Notes: generated from the sequence alone by a model not told the origin. A stretch of 64,000 bases of DNA from Wyeomyia smithii (GCF_029784165.1 NC_073696.1:174520912-174584911); one strand, 5' to 3'. Counted from the first letter of the stretch, positions 32,941 through 46,512 are shown. A program made the numbers and translations.

Positions 32941-33184
32941 CAGTGCCGTAGCTACTCCGTCTTGCGTGGTGGGGCAAAAATGTTTTTCTGATGTTTTTTC
33001 ATGCAGGAAGTAATTTAAAAGTATTACATTCAGCTTAAATATACAGCAGCTAATCTGAAAAGTATGAATAGTTAATAATTTCGCTGCATTTATACGAAAT
33101 AGGAAAACTGCGCAAAGGCAATGCAATCGCGTGGGGGGGCGGGGGGGGGGGGGTGGTCTAACCCATAAGGTAGCTACGGGCCTG
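32941..33184. mobile_element. hAT-type MITE, complete
   Basis: A 244-bp insert with CAGTGCCGTAGCTAC at the left and GTAGCTACGGGCCTG at the right. It is flanked by the perfect 8-bp duplication AATTATAG (32933-32940 and 33185-33192). It sits in the tandem-repeat array and contains a G-run near its right end. Confidence 0.93.
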
Positions 33185-33844
33185 AATTATAGACCAAGTA
33201 ATCCAGAAAGAAATATTTGGTCTATATGAGAGAATGTTGAAAAGAAAATTTCGGTTGATCTGTTTGATCGTTATGATTGCTTTCCCGAGCACGGTCGACA
33301 GAATTATAGACCAAGTAATTCAGAGAGAATTATTTGGTCTATATAAGTAAATGCTGAAAAGCAAATTTCGGTTAATCTGTTTGATCGTTATATGATTGCT
33401 TTCCCAAGCACGGTCGACAGAATTATAGACCAAGTAATTCAGAGAGAATTATTTGGTCAGTTGGTCTATATAAGAGAATGTTGAAAATCAAATTTCGGTT
33501 GATCTGTTTGATCATTACATGATTGCTTTCCCAAGCACGGTCGACAGAATTATAGACCAAGTAATTCAGAGAGAATTATTTGGTCTATATAAGAGAATGC
33601 TGAAAAGCAAATTTCGGTTAATCTGTTTGATCGTTATATGATTGCTTTCCCAAGCACGGTCGACAGAATTATAGACCAAGTAATTCAGAGAGAATTATTT
33701 GGTCTTTATAAGAGAATGTTGAAAACCAAATTTCGGTTGATCTGTTTGATCATTACATGATTGCTTTCCCAAGCACGGTCGACAGAATTATAGACCAAGT
33801 AATTCAGAAAGAATTATTTGGTCCATATAAGAGAACGTTGAAAA

Positions 33845-33975
33845 TCAGCTCGTAGTCGGCAGCGAGGATAAAAAATTTGCTTTAAGATTTTAAGTCATCA
33901 GATATAATTGGCGCCGTTAAATATTAAATTGTATTTGTGCCGTGTCAAATAAACGAATTATGAAGAAAAAAAAAT
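33845..33975 (+). mobile_element. Short retroposed insert with A-tail
   Basis: About 130 bp ending AATAAACGAATTATGAAG plus an A run, bracketed by GTTGAAAA (33837-33844 and 33976-33983). It resembles the truncated 3' end of a LINE. The array repeats themselves contain GTTGAAAA, so the duplication is supportive rather than decisive. Confidence 0.65.
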
Positions 33976-34130
33976 GTTGAAAAGCAAATTTCGGTTGATC
34001 TGTTTGATCATTACATGATTGCTTTCCCAAGCACGGTCGACAGAATTATAAAACTAGTAATTCAGAAAGAGTTATTTTGGCCTATATAAGCGGCTGTTTC
34101 AGCCCAAACTGGTCATTCGGAGACGAATGG

Positions 34131-35290
34131 ATTATAAAATTTAAAGTCTCCGTTGCCAAAAAAAAGTAGGAGGGTGGTATTCAAGACACGACCGCATGAC
34201 GTTGACTACCGTATTCTTATAAAAAAAAAAAATATTCCATTGAAGCAAATAGTAGAGGGAATTGCAACGCTTATTTTACAAAACTTCTGTAACAAAATTT
34301 CGAGGCACCAAAAGGTACCAGTTGCCGATTATTCTCGTTTACTGGTTTCCGTCCAGAATTCCAGCCATTTTAGTATTTTGCAGTAGCTATTTATTACTAA
34401 CAGCCACCAGCATCACGGGTGAAACCGGCACGAGATGACCGGTACTATTTTGTTTTTCCTCCTTTCAGCTGCTATCACCTAGCGTCTGCATGTCACTGGT
34501 GCGGTTTTGGAATCAGAATTATGGGGCGCCGGCCGCTGTCGTAAAATTAACACCAACAAAAAGATGCATATTTGCAAGGTTTTTTCCGCTAGCAGCAGCA
34601 TAAACATCGGAAACAGAAAGTGACAACAACAATAACAACAAAGTCAGATCGATTGTATCCGTTAGTGTCGACTGTGCTTGGGAAGAGAGGTAGTAATTGG
34701 CTGCGCGGTATGATTAAGACAATCGATATTAATTACCAATTTTCCAATAGTGTATCTCAAACAATAGTTTGTTTTTGTTACATAAATTTAACCGTAAAAG
34801 AATTTCTGATCGATTGATGCCAAAACCTCGAAAACCTGATTATAGATGACTGCAAAATAAGCGCTCAAAACCTGACCACTTTTCTCTGGTTTTCCCTGGT
34901 TGAATTACTAGATTTTCAAATTCAGGGGCCTAACTTCGATATAGACGTTAGTCAACGTCAAAAGAAGAAGTAAACTGGTCATATTAGTTCTAGACAGCGA
35001 CAACAGCAATCCTTACTTAAAAGCAGCGGCAGCTGATATCAGCAGCAGATGTAGCTGTAGCAGCGGCTGAGGATCCTTTTTTTACCGCGAATTTCGATTG
35101 ATCTGTTTGGTCGTTATATGGTTGCTTTCCCAAGCACGGTCGACAGAATTATAGACCTAATAAATCAGAATGAATCAGTCAGCAGCAGTGGCAGTTGATA
35201 TCAGCAGCAGCTGTTGCAACGAATAGCAGCAGCAGCTTTGATCCTTGTAATACCGTGAATATCGATTAATCTGCTTGGTCGTTAAATGAT
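34131..35290. other. No gene recognised; CAG/CAA-rich patches
   Basis: Contains AGCAGCAG-type tracts near 35010-35245 and a stray piece of the ~120-bp tandem unit at 35090-35170. Open frames are short and unsupported. Confidence 0.4.
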
Positions 35291-36968
35291 TAACGAGTGG
35301 GGATGAGCCGAGTTATGGAACTTTCAGCTTCATATATCTTACCGGTACACACACTCGGCAGAGTTATTTAAAAAAAGTTATATGAAAAGTGGAAAATACC
35401 ATTGATGGCACTATGTCCAAATTGTTACATATACCTAACCCCATCACCATGTGCAATCTCGTCCTTAACGAGTGGGGATGAGCCGAGTTATGGAACTTTT
35501 CAGCTTCATATATCTTACCGGTACACACACTCGGCAGAGTTATTTAAAAAAAGTTATATGAAAAGTGGAAAATACCATTGATGGCACTATGTCCAAATTG
35601 TTACATATACCTAACCCCATCACCATGTGCAATCTCGTCCTTAACGAGTGGGGATGAGCCGAGTTATGGAACTTTTCAGCTTCATATATCTTACCGGTAC
35701 ACACACTCGGCAGAGTTATTTAAAAAAAGTTATATGAAAAGTGGAAAATACCATTGATGGCACTATGTCCAAATTGTTACATATACCTAACCCCATCACC
35801 ATGTGCAATCTCGTCCTTAACGAGTGGGGATGAGCCGAGTTATGGAACTTTTCAGCTTCATATATCTTACCGGTACACACACTCGGCAGAGTTATTTAAA
35901 AAGAGTTATATGAAAAGTGGAAAATACCATTGATGGCACTATGTCCAAATTGTTACATATACCTAAACCCATCACCATGTGCAATTTCGTCCTTAACGAG
36001 TGGGGATGAGCCGAGTTATGGAACTTTTCAGCTTCATATATCTTATCGGTACACACACTCGACAGAGTTATTTAAAAAAAGTTATATGAAAAGTGGAAAA
36101 TACCATTGATGGCACTATGTCCAAATTGTTACATATACCTAACCCCATCATCATGTGCAATCTCGTCCTTAACGAGTGGGGATGAGCCGAGTTATGGAAC
36201 TTTTCAGCTTCATATATCCTACCGGTACACACACTAGGCAGAGTTATTTAAAAAAAGTTATATGAAAAGTGGAAAATACCATTGATGGCACTATGTCCAA
36301 ATTGTTATATATACTCAACCCCATCACCATGTGCAATCTCGTCCTTAACGAGTGGGGATGAGCCGAGTTATGGAACTTTCCAGCTTCATATATCTTACCG
36401 GTACACACACTCGGCAGAGTTATTTAAAAAAAGTTATATGAAAAGTGGAAAATACCATTGATGGCACTATGTCCAAATTGTTACATATACCTAACCCCAT
36501 CACCATGTGCAATCTCGTCCTTAACGAGTGGGGATTAGCCGAGTTATGGAACTTTTCAGCTTCATATATCTTACCGGTACACACACTCGGCAGAGTTATT
36601 TAAAAAAAAGTTATATGAAAAGTGGAAAATACCATTGATGGCACTATGTCCAAATTGTTACATATACCTAAGGGGCCATCCACATACCACGTGGACAGCT
36701 TTGGGGGGGGGGGGGGGGTTGGCTAATGTCCACGGTCCATACAATTTTTTTAAAATTTATATGGGCAGTTGTCCACGGAGGGGGAGGGGGGGGGGGTCAA
36801 AATCGTTGAAAATCTGTCCACGTGATATGTGGATGGCCCCTAACCCCATCATCATGTGCAATCTCGTCCTTAACGAGTGGGGATGAGCCGAGTTATGGAA
36901 CTTTTCAGCTTCATATATCTTACCGGTACACACACTCGGCAGAGTTATTTAAAAAAAGTTATATGAAA
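35291..36968 (+). repeat. ~176-bp satellite, type 1 array
   Basis: About nine head-to-tail monomers with period 175-176 bp (starts at 35291, 35466, 35642 and so on). Diagnostic segments: TAACGAGTGGGGATGAGCCG, CTTACCGGTACACACACTCG, TTATATGAAAAGTGGAAAAT, CACTATGTCCAAATTGTTAC. Monomers differ at only a few positions. The array is interrupted at 36672 by a MITE and passes directly into type 2 near 36969. Confidence 0.96.
36672..36840. mobile_element. Harbinger-type MITE inside the satellite
   Basis: A 169-bp element with imperfect inverted termini GGGGCCATCCACATACCACG and CGTGATATGTGGATGGCCCC, flanked by TAA on both sides (36669-36671 and 36841-36843). Other monomers read CCTAACCCC at this site, which proves a 3-bp duplication and fits PIF/Harbinger. 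The interior has two long G-runs and paired GTCCACGG/CCGTGGAC motifs. Confidence 0.92.
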
Positions 36969-39900
36969 AATGCAAAATACCATTAATGGCACTATGCTCA
37001 ATTCGTTCCATATGTCTTGCCCCATCATCTTAAGTTTGGCCTTAGGGTCTGACTCGAGTTGTGGAACTTTTAAGTTGAAAATATTTAACCGGTACACAGA
37101 CTCGGTGGAGTTACTTAAAAAAAGTTGTATGAAAATTGAAAAATACCATTGATGGCACTATGCTCAATTCGTTCCATATGTCTTGCCTCACCTTCATGTG
37201 AAATCTTAAGTTTGGCATTAGGGTCTGACTCGAGTTGTGGAACTTTTAAGTTGAAAATATTTAACCGGTACACAGACTCGGTGGAGTTACTTAAAAAATG
37301 TTGTATGAAAAGTGAAAAATACCATTGATGGCACTATGCTCAATTCGTTCCATATGTCTTGCCTCACCTTCATGTGAAATCTTAAGTTTGGCATTAGGGT
37401 CTGACTCGAGTTGTGGAACTTTTAAGTTGAAAATATTTAACCGGTACACAGACTCGGTGGAGTTACTTAAAAAAAGTTGTATGAAAAGTGAAAAATACCA
37501 TTGATGGCACTATGCTCAATTCGTTCCATATGTCTTGCCCCATCATCATGTGAAATCTTAAGTTTGGCCTTAGGGTATTACTCGAGTTGTGGAACTTTTA
37601 AGTTGAACATATCTAACCGGTACACAGACTCGGTGGAGTTACTTAAAAAATGTTGTATGAAAAGTGAAAAATACCATTGATGGCACTATGCTCAATTCGT
37701 TCCATATGTCTTGCCCCATCATCATGTGAAATCTTAAGTTTGGCCTTAGGGTATGACTCGAGTTGTGGAACTTTTAAGTTGAACATATCTAACCGGTACA
37801 CAGACTCGGTGGAGTTACTTAAAAAATGTTGTATGAAAAGTGAAAAATACCATTGATGGCACTATGCTCAATTCGTTCCATATGTCTTGCCTCACTTTCA
37901 TGTGAAATCTTAAGTTTGGCATTAGGGTCTGACTCGAGTTGTGGAACTTTTAAGTTGAAAATATTTAACCGGTACACAGACTCGGTGGAGTTACTTAAAA
38001 AATGTTGTATGAAAAGTGAAAAATACCATTAATGGCACTATGATCAATTCGTTCCATATGTCTTGCCCCATCATCATGTGAAATCTTAAGTTTGGCATTA
38101 GGGTCTGACTCGAGCTGTGGAACTTTTAAGTTGAACATATTTAACCGGTACACAGACTCGGTGGAGTTACTTAAAAAATGTTGTATGAAAAGTGCAAAAT
38201 ACCATTAATGGCACTATGCTCAATTCGTTCCATATGTCTTGCCCCATCATCTTAAGTTTGGCCTTAGGGTCTGACTCGAGTTGTGGAACTTTTAAGTTGA
38301 AAATATTTAACCGGTACACAGACTCGGTGGAGTTACTTAAAAAAAGTTGTATGAAAATTGAAAAATACCATTGATGGCACTATGCTCAATTCGTTCCATA
38401 TGTCTTGCCTCACCTTGATGTGAAATCTTAAGTTTGGCATTAGGGTCTGACTCGAGTTGTGGAACTTTTAAGTTGAAAATATTTAACCGGTACACAGACT
38501 CGGTGGAGTTACTTAAAAAAAGTTGTATGAAAATTGAAAAATACCATTGATGGCACTATGCTCAATTCGTTCCATATGTCTTGCCTCACCTTCATGTGAA
38601 ATCTTAAGTTTGGCATTAGGGTCTGACTCGAGTTGTGGAACTTTTAAGTTGAAAATATTTAACCGGTACACAGACTCGGTGGAGTTACTTAAAAAATGTT
38701 GTATGAAAAGTGCAAAATACCATTAATGGCACTATGCTCAATTCGTTCCATATGTCTTGCCCCATCATCTTAAGTTTGGCCTTAGGGTCTGACTCGAGTT
38801 GTGGAACTTTTAAGTTGAAAATATTTAACCGGTACACAGACTCGGTGGAGTTACTTAAAAAAAGTTGTATGAAAAGTGAAAAATACCATTGATGGCACTA
38901 TGCTCAATTCGTTCCATATGTCTTGCCCCATCATCATGTGAAATCTTAAGTTTGGCATTAGGGTCTGACTCGAGTTGTGGAACTTTTAAGTTGAACATAT
39001 CTAACCGGTACACAGAGTCGGTGGAGTTACTTAAAAAATGTTGTATGAAAAGTGAAAAATACCATTGATGGCACTATGCTCAATTCGTTCCATATGTCTT
39101 GCCTCACCTTCATGTGAAATCTTAAGTTTGGCATTAGGGTCTGACTCGAGTTGTGGAACTTTTAAGTTGAAAATATTTAACCGGTACACAGACTCGGTGG
39201 AGTTACTTAAAAAATGTTGTATGAAAAGTGAAAAATACCATTAATGGCACTATGATCAATTCGTTCCATATGTCTTGCCCCATCATCATGTGAAATGTTA
39301 AGTTTGGCATTAGGGTCTGACTCGAGCTGTGGAACTTTTAAGTTGAACATATTTAACCGGTACACAGACTCGGTGGAGTTACTTAAAAAAAGTTGTATGA
39401 AAATTGAAAAATACCATTGATGGCACTATGCTCAATTCGTTCTATATGTCTTGCCTCACCTTCATGTGAAATCTTAAGTTTGGCATTAGGGTCTGACTCG
39501 AGTTGTGGAACTTTTAAGTTGAAAATATTTAACCGGTACACAGACTCGGTGGAGTTACTTAAAAAATGTTGTATGAAAAGTGAAAAATACCATTAATGGC
39601 ACTATGATCAATTCGTTCCATATGTCTTGCCCCATCATCATGTGAAATGTTAAGTTTGGCATTAGGGTCTGACTCGAGCTGTGGAACTTTTAAGTTGAAC
39701 ATATTTAACCGGTACACAGACTCGGTGGAGTTACTTAAAAAATGTTGTATGAAAAGTGAAAAATACCATTGATGGCACTATGCTCAATTCGTTCCATATG
39801 TCTTGCCTCACCTTCATGTGAAATCTTAAGTTTGGCATTAGGGTCTGACTCGAGTTGTGGAACTTTTAAGTTGAAAATATTTAACCGGTACACAGACTCG

Positions 39901-42900
39901 GTGGAGTTACTTAAAAAATGTTGTATGAAAAGTGAAAAATACCATTAATGGCACTATGATCAATTCGTTCCATATGTCTTGCCCCATCATCATGTGAAAT
40001 GTTAAGTTTGGCATTAGGGTCTGACTCGAGCTGTGGAACTTTTAAGTTGAACATATTTAACCGGTACACAGACTCGGTGGAGTTACTTAAAAAATGTTGT
40101 ATGAAAAGTGCAAAATACCATTAATGGCACTGTGCTCAATTCGTTCCATATGTCTTGCCCCATCATCTTAAGTTTGGCCTTAGGGTCTGACTCGAGTTGT
40201 GGAACTTTTAAGTTGAAAATATTTAACCGGTACACAGACTCGGTGGAGTTACTTAAAAAAAGTTGTATGAAAATTGAAAAATACCATTGATGGCACTATG
40301 CTCAATTCGTTCCATATGTCTTGCCTCACCTTCATGTGAAATCTTAAGTTTGGCATTAGGGTCTGACTCGAGTTGTGGAACTTTTAAGTTGAAAATATTT
40401 AACCGGTACACAGACTCGGTGGAGTTACTTAAAAAAAGTTGTATGAAAAGTGAAAAATACCATTGATGGCACTATGCTCAATTCGTTCCATATGTCTTGC
40501 CTCACCTTCATGTGAAATCTTAAGTTTGGCATTAGGGTCTGACTCGAGTTGTGGAACTTTTAAGTTGAACATATCTAACCGGTACACAGACTCGGTGGAG
40601 TTACTTAAAAAATGTTGTATGAAAAGTGAAAAATACCATTGATGGCACTATGCTCAATTCGTTCCATATGTCTTGCCCCATCATCATGTGAAATCTTAAG
40701 TTTGGCCTTAGGGTATGACTCGAGTTGTGGAACTTTTAAGTTGAACATATCTAACCGGTACACAGACTCGGTGGAGTTACTTAAAAAATGTTGTATGAAA
40801 AGTGAAAAATACCATTGATGGCACTATGCTCAATTCGTTCCATATGTCTTGCCTCACCTTCATGTGAAATCTTAAGTTTGGCATTAGGGTCTGACTCGAG
40901 TTGTGGAACTTTTAAGTTGAAAATATTTAACCGGTACACAGACTCGGTGGAGTTACTTAAAAAATGTTGTATGAAAAGTGAAAAATACCATTGATGGCAC
41001 TATGATCAATTCGTTCCATATGTCTTGCCCCATCATCATGTGAAATGTTAAGTTTGGCCTTAGGGTCTGACTCGAGCTGTGGAACTTTTAAGTTGAACAT
41101 ATTTAACCGGTACACAGACTCGGTGGAGTTACTTAAAAAATGTTGTATGAAAAGTGCAAAATACCATTAATGGCACTGTGCTCAATTCGTTCCATATGTC
41201 TTGCCCCATCATCTTAAGTTTGGCCTTAGGGTCTGACTCGAGTTGTGGAACTTTTAAGTTGAAAATATTTAACCGGTACACAGACTCGGTGGAGTTACTT
41301 AAAAAAAGTTGTATGAAAATTGAAAAATACCATTGATGGCACTATGCTCAATTCGTTCCATATGTCTTGCCTCACCTTCATGTGAAATCTTAAGTTTGGC
41401 ATTAGGGTCTGACTCGAGTTGTGGAACTTTTAAGTTGAAAATATTTAACCGGTACACAGACTCGGTGGAGTTACTTAAAAAAAGTTGTATGAAAAGTGAA
41501 AAATACCATTGATGGCACTATGCTCAATTCGTTCCATATGTCTTGCCTCACCTTCATGTGAAATCTTAAGTTTGGCATTAGGGTCTGACTCGAGTTGTGG
41601 AACTTTTAAGTTGAACATATCTAACCGGTACACAGACTCGGTGGAGTTACTTAAAAAATGTTGTATGAAAAGTGAAAAATACCATTGATGGCACTATGCT
41701 CAATTCGTTCCATATGTCTTGCCTCACCTTCATGTGAAATCTTAAGTTTGGCATTAGGGTCTGACTCGAGTTGTGGAACTTTTAAGTTGAAAATATTTAA
41801 CCGGTACACAGACTCGGTGGAGTTACTTAAAAAATGTTGTATGAAAAGTGAAAAATACCATTGATGGCACTATGATCAATTCGTTCCATATGTCTTGCCC
41901 CATCATCATGTGAAATGTTAAGTTTGGCCTTAGGGTCTGACTCGAGCTGTGGAACTTTTAAGTTGAACATATTTAACCGGTACACAGACTCGGTGGAGTT
42001 ACTTAAAAAATGTTGTATGAAAAGTGCAAAATACCATTAATGGCACTGTGCTCAATTCGTTCCATATGTCTTGCCCCATCATCTTAAGTTTGGCCTTAGG
42101 GTCTGACACGAGTTGTGGAACTTTTAAGTTGAAAATATTTAACCGGTACACAGACTCGGTGGAGTTACTTAAAAAAAGTTGTATGAAAATTGAAAAATAC
42201 CATTGATGGCACTATGCTCAATTCGTTCCATATGTCTTGCCTCACCTTCATGTGAAATCTTAAGTTTGGCATTAGGGTCTGACTCGAGTTGTGGAACTTT
42301 TAAGTTGAAAATATTTAACCGGTACACAGACTCGGTGGAGTTACTTAAAAAAAGTTGTATGAAAAGTGAAAAATACCATTGATGGCACTATGCTCAATTC
42401 GTTCCATATGTCTTGCCTCACCTTCATGTGAAATCTTAAGTTTGGCATTAGGGTCTGACTCGAGTTGTGGAACTTTTAAGTTGAACATATCTAACCGGTA
42501 CACAGACTCGGTGGAGTTACTTAAAAAATGTTGTATGAAAAGTGAAAAATACCATTGATGGCACTATGCTCAATTCGTTCCATATGTCTTGCCCCATCAT
42601 CATGTGAAATCTTAAGTTTGGCCTTAGGGTATGACTCGAGTTGTGGAACTTTTAAGTTGAACATATCTAACCGGTACACAGACTCGGTGGAGTTACTTAA
42701 AAAATGTTGTATGAAAAGTGAAAAATACCATTGATGGCACTATGCTCAATTCGTTCCATATGTCTTGCCTCACCTTCATGTGAAATCTTAAGTTTGGCAT
42801 TAGGGTCTGACTCGAGTTGTGGAACTTTTAAGTTGAAAATATTTAACCGGTACACAGACTCGGTGGAGTTACTTAAAAAATGTTGTATGAAAAGTGAAAA

Positions 42901-45700
42901 ATACCATTAATGGCACTATGATCAATTCGTTCCATATGTCTTGCCCCATCATCATGTGAAATGTTAAGTTTGGCATTAGGGTCTGACTCGAGCTGTGGAA
43001 CTTTTAAGTTGAACATATTTAACCGGTACACAGACTCGGTGGAGTTACTTAAAAAATGTTGTATGAAAAGTGCAAAATACCATTAATGGCACTGTGCTCA
43101 ATTCGTTCCATATGTCTTGCCCCATCATCTTGAGTTTGGCCTTAGGGTCTGACTCGAGTTGTGGAACTTTTAAGTTGAAAATATTTAACCGGTACACAGA
43201 CTCGGTGGAGTTACTTAAAAAAAGTTGTATGAAAATTGAAAAATACCATTGATGGCACTATGCTCAATTCGTTCCATATGTCTTGCCTCACCTTCATGTG
43301 AAATCTTAAGTTTGGCATTAGGGTCTGACTCGAGTTGTGGAACTTTTAAGTTGAAAATATTTAACCGGTACACAGACTCGGTGGAGTTACTCAAAAAAAG
43401 TTGTATGAAAATTGAAAAATACCATTGATGGCACTATGCTCAATTCGTTCCATATGTCTTGCCCCACCTTCATGTGAAATCTTAAGTTTGGCATTAGGGT
43501 CTGACTCGAGTTGTGGAACTTTTAAGTTGAAAATATTTAACCGGTACACAGACTCGGTGGAGTTACTTAAAAAATGTTGTATGAAAAGTGCAAAATACCA
43601 TTAATGGCACTATGCTCAATTCGTTCCATATGTCTTGCCCCATCATCTTAAGTTTGGCCTTAGGGTCTGACTCGAGTTGTGGAACTTTTAAGTTGAACAT
43701 ATCTAACCGGTACACAGACTCGGTAGTGTTACTTAATAAAAGTTGTATGAAAAGTGAAAAATACCATTGATGGCACTATGCTCAATTCGTTTCATATGTC
43801 TTGCCCCATCATCATGTGAAATCTTAAGTTTGGCATTAGGGTCTGACTCGAGTTGTGGAACTTTTAAGTTGAACATATCTAACCGGTACACAGAGTCGGT
43901 GGAGTTACTTAAAAAATGTTGTATGAAAAGTGAAAAATACCATTGATGGCACTATGCTCAATTCGTTCCATATGTCTTGCCTCACCTTCATGTGAAATCT
44001 TAAGTTTGGCATTAGGGTCTGACTCGAGTTGTGGAACTTTTAAGTTGAAAATATTTAACCGGTACACAGACTCGGTGGAGTTACTTAAAAAATGTTGTAT
44101 GAAAAGTGAAAAATACCATTAATGGCACTATGATCAATTCGTTCCATATGTCTTGCCCCATCATCATGTGAAATGTTAAGTTTGGCATTAGGGTCTGACT
44201 CGAGCTGTGGAACTTTTAAGTTGAACATATTTAACCGGTACACAGACTCGGTGGAGTTACTTAAAAAAAGTTGTATGAAAATTGAAAAATACCATTGATG
44301 GCACTATGCTCAATTCGTTCTATATGTCTTGCCTCACCTTCATGTGAAATCTTAAGTTTGGCATTAGGGTCTGACTCGAGTTGTGGAACTTTTAAGTTGA
44401 ACATATCTAACCGGTACACAGACTCGGTGGAGTTACTTAAAAAATGTTGTATGAAAAGTGAAAAATACCATTGATGGCACTATGCTCAACTCGTTCCATA
44501 TGTCTTGCCCAATCATCATGTGAAATCTTAAGTTTGGCATTAGGGTCTGACTCGAGTTGTGGAACTTTTAAGTTGAACATATCTAACCGGTACACAGACT
44601 CGGATGAGTTACTTAAAAAAAGTTGTAGGAAAAGTGAAAAATACCATTGATCGCACTATGCTTAATTCGTTCCATATGTCTTGCCTCACCTTCATGTGAA
44701 ATCTTGAGTTTGGCCTTAGGGTCTGACTCGAGTTTTGGAACTTTTAAGTTGAACATATCTAACCGGTACACAGACTCGGTAGAGTTACTTAAAAAAAGTT
44801 GTATGAAAAGTGAAAAATACCATCAATGGCACTATGCTCAATTCGTTCCATATGTCTTGCCCCATCATCATGTGAAATCTTAAGTTTGGCCTTAGGGTTT
44901 GACTCGAGTTGTGGAACTTTTAAGTTGAACATATCTAACCGGTACACAGACTCGGTGGAGTTACTTAAAAAAAGTTGTATGAAAAGTGAAAAATACCATT
45001 GATGGCACTATGCTCAATTCGTTCCATATGTCTTGCCCCATCATCATGTGAAATCTTAAGTTTGGCCTTAGGGTATGACTCGAGTTGTGGAACTTTTAAG
45101 TTGAACATATCTAACCGGTACACAGACTCGGTGGAGTTACTTAAAAAATGTTGTATGAAAAGTGAAAAATACCATTGATGGCACTATGCTCAATTCGTTC
45201 CATATGTCTTGCCTCACTTTCATGTGAAATCTTGAGTTTGGCCTTAGGGTCTGACTCGAGTTGTGGAACTTTTAAGTTGAACATATCTAACCGGTACACA
45301 GACTCGGTAGAGTTACTTAAAAAAAGTTGTATGAAAAGTGAAAAATACCATTGATGGCACTATGCTCAATTCGTTCCATATGTCTTGCCCCATCATCATG
45401 TGAAATCTTAAGTTTGGCATTAGGGTCTGACTCGAGTTGTGGAACTTTTAAGTTGAACATATTTAACCGGTACACAGACTCGGTGGAGTTACTTAAAAAA
45501 AGTTGTATGAAAAGTGAAAAATACCATTGATGGCACTATGCTCAATTCGTTCCATATGTCTTGCCTCACCTTTATGGGAAATCTTGAGTTTGGCCTGAGG
45601 GTATGACTCGAGTTGTGGAACTTTTAAGTTGAACATATTTAACCGGTACACAGATTTCACTGAGTTATTTAAAAAAAGTTGTATGAAATGTGGAAAATAC
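36969..45700 (+). repeat. ~176-bp satellite, type 2 array with higher-order structure
   Basis: About 50 monomers. Diagnostic segments: ATGCTCAATTCGTTCCATAT, GGGTCTGACTCGAGTTGTGG, AACTTTTAAGTTGAA, CCGGTACACAGACTCGGTGG. It aligns with type 1 over the whole monomer, so it is a divergent branch of the same family. A monomer variant lacking about 10 bp (CATCATCTTAAG) recurs at spacings of 1222, 518, 1398, 1046, 870, 1046 and 518 bp, showing multimeric repeat blocks. Distal monomers (44.6-45.7 kb) are more diverged, as expected at an array edge. Repeated ~60-codon open frames are a by-product of the monomer. Confidence 0.97.
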
Positions 45701-46512
45701 AAAAGGCAACGTGTGCGTTTTGTCAGTGAAATTTTGGAAATGCTCTTGGTGAGGTATGAAACATAAAAAATATATCACAAAACTATACCAGAAAGTTGGT
45801 AAACAGGTCTAACGAAAATTATCGATAACAAAAAACTTCGGCTGCTGTCTTAATAAAACTCTGTTTAAAAACCAAACTACATATGTTGTCAGATGCATCT
45901 GTTATTGTAATGTGAAACGAGATTGTGGTTATTTTCCATACAATTTTAAGGTAGGGTTTGGTACTCTAGGCACGCGCCGGTGAAGCAAACATTCGATCAA
46001 CGTTTCATGCGCGTAATGTTTATAAATAAAAGAAAATTGATTTGCAAAATAAAAGGTGGTCACGATCACGAACACGTTCCGATTCACCTTAAGAAAATTT
46101 AATCCTAAGTTCCACCACTAAAGCAATTGCTACTGAATATCCTTTTCCTTTTCATCAGATAGCGTCAGCGCATATGAATGTTATCAACATTTTCCACGAT
46201 TTTCGATACAGAAAGTTCCATCACTAAAACTTTTGTCGGTGGAATCTCTTATTCTTTCCACCAGGTAGCGCCTGTTTATATTAATGCTTTCGACTGATAC
46301 TTGCAGCGAAAAGAGATGGTCAGAAATAGAGGAATTAGGGGCATAATAGTCACACGAAATGAGTACCCATGCGTTTTACAAATTAATAATGTTACCGTCT
46401 ATCTTCTAACTTACAACTGCTGATAAGCCAATGATGCTGTCTGCATAAACTAATCTTGTTTGCAGCTATTTATTGAAATGAGAAAAAGTCGTCACAATTA
46501 TTTTAAATCAGC
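45701..46512. other. Unique sequence at the edge of the left array
   Basis: No gene recognised. AT-rich, with no obvious satellite similarity beyond 45700. Confidence 0.4.

Larger units (their letters stand above)
32893..34130 (+). repeat. Tandem repeat of ~115-130 bp units
   Basis: Six or more units sharing GATTGCTTTCCCAAGCACGG, GTCGACAGAATTATAGACCA, GAATTATTTGGTCTATATAA and TTTCGGTTGATCTGTTTGATC. Unit starts are near 33275, 33391, 33518, 33638, 33758 and 34016. The array is broken by a hAT MITE (32941-33184) and a short retroposed insert (33845-33975). Stray pieces of the unit occur at 35090-35170 and 47110-47196. Confidence 0.9.

Noticed and set aside
32893..34130. Possible CRISPR-like array
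   Set aside because: The repeats are long contiguous tandem units without unique spacers, in a eukaryotic genome.
36970..43770. Recurrent ~60-codon open frames in the satellite, plus 110-codon frames in the inverted array
   Set aside because: They follow from a ~176-bp monomer that happens to lack stops in one frame. The frame is not kept from monomer to monomer, and the protein has no domain.
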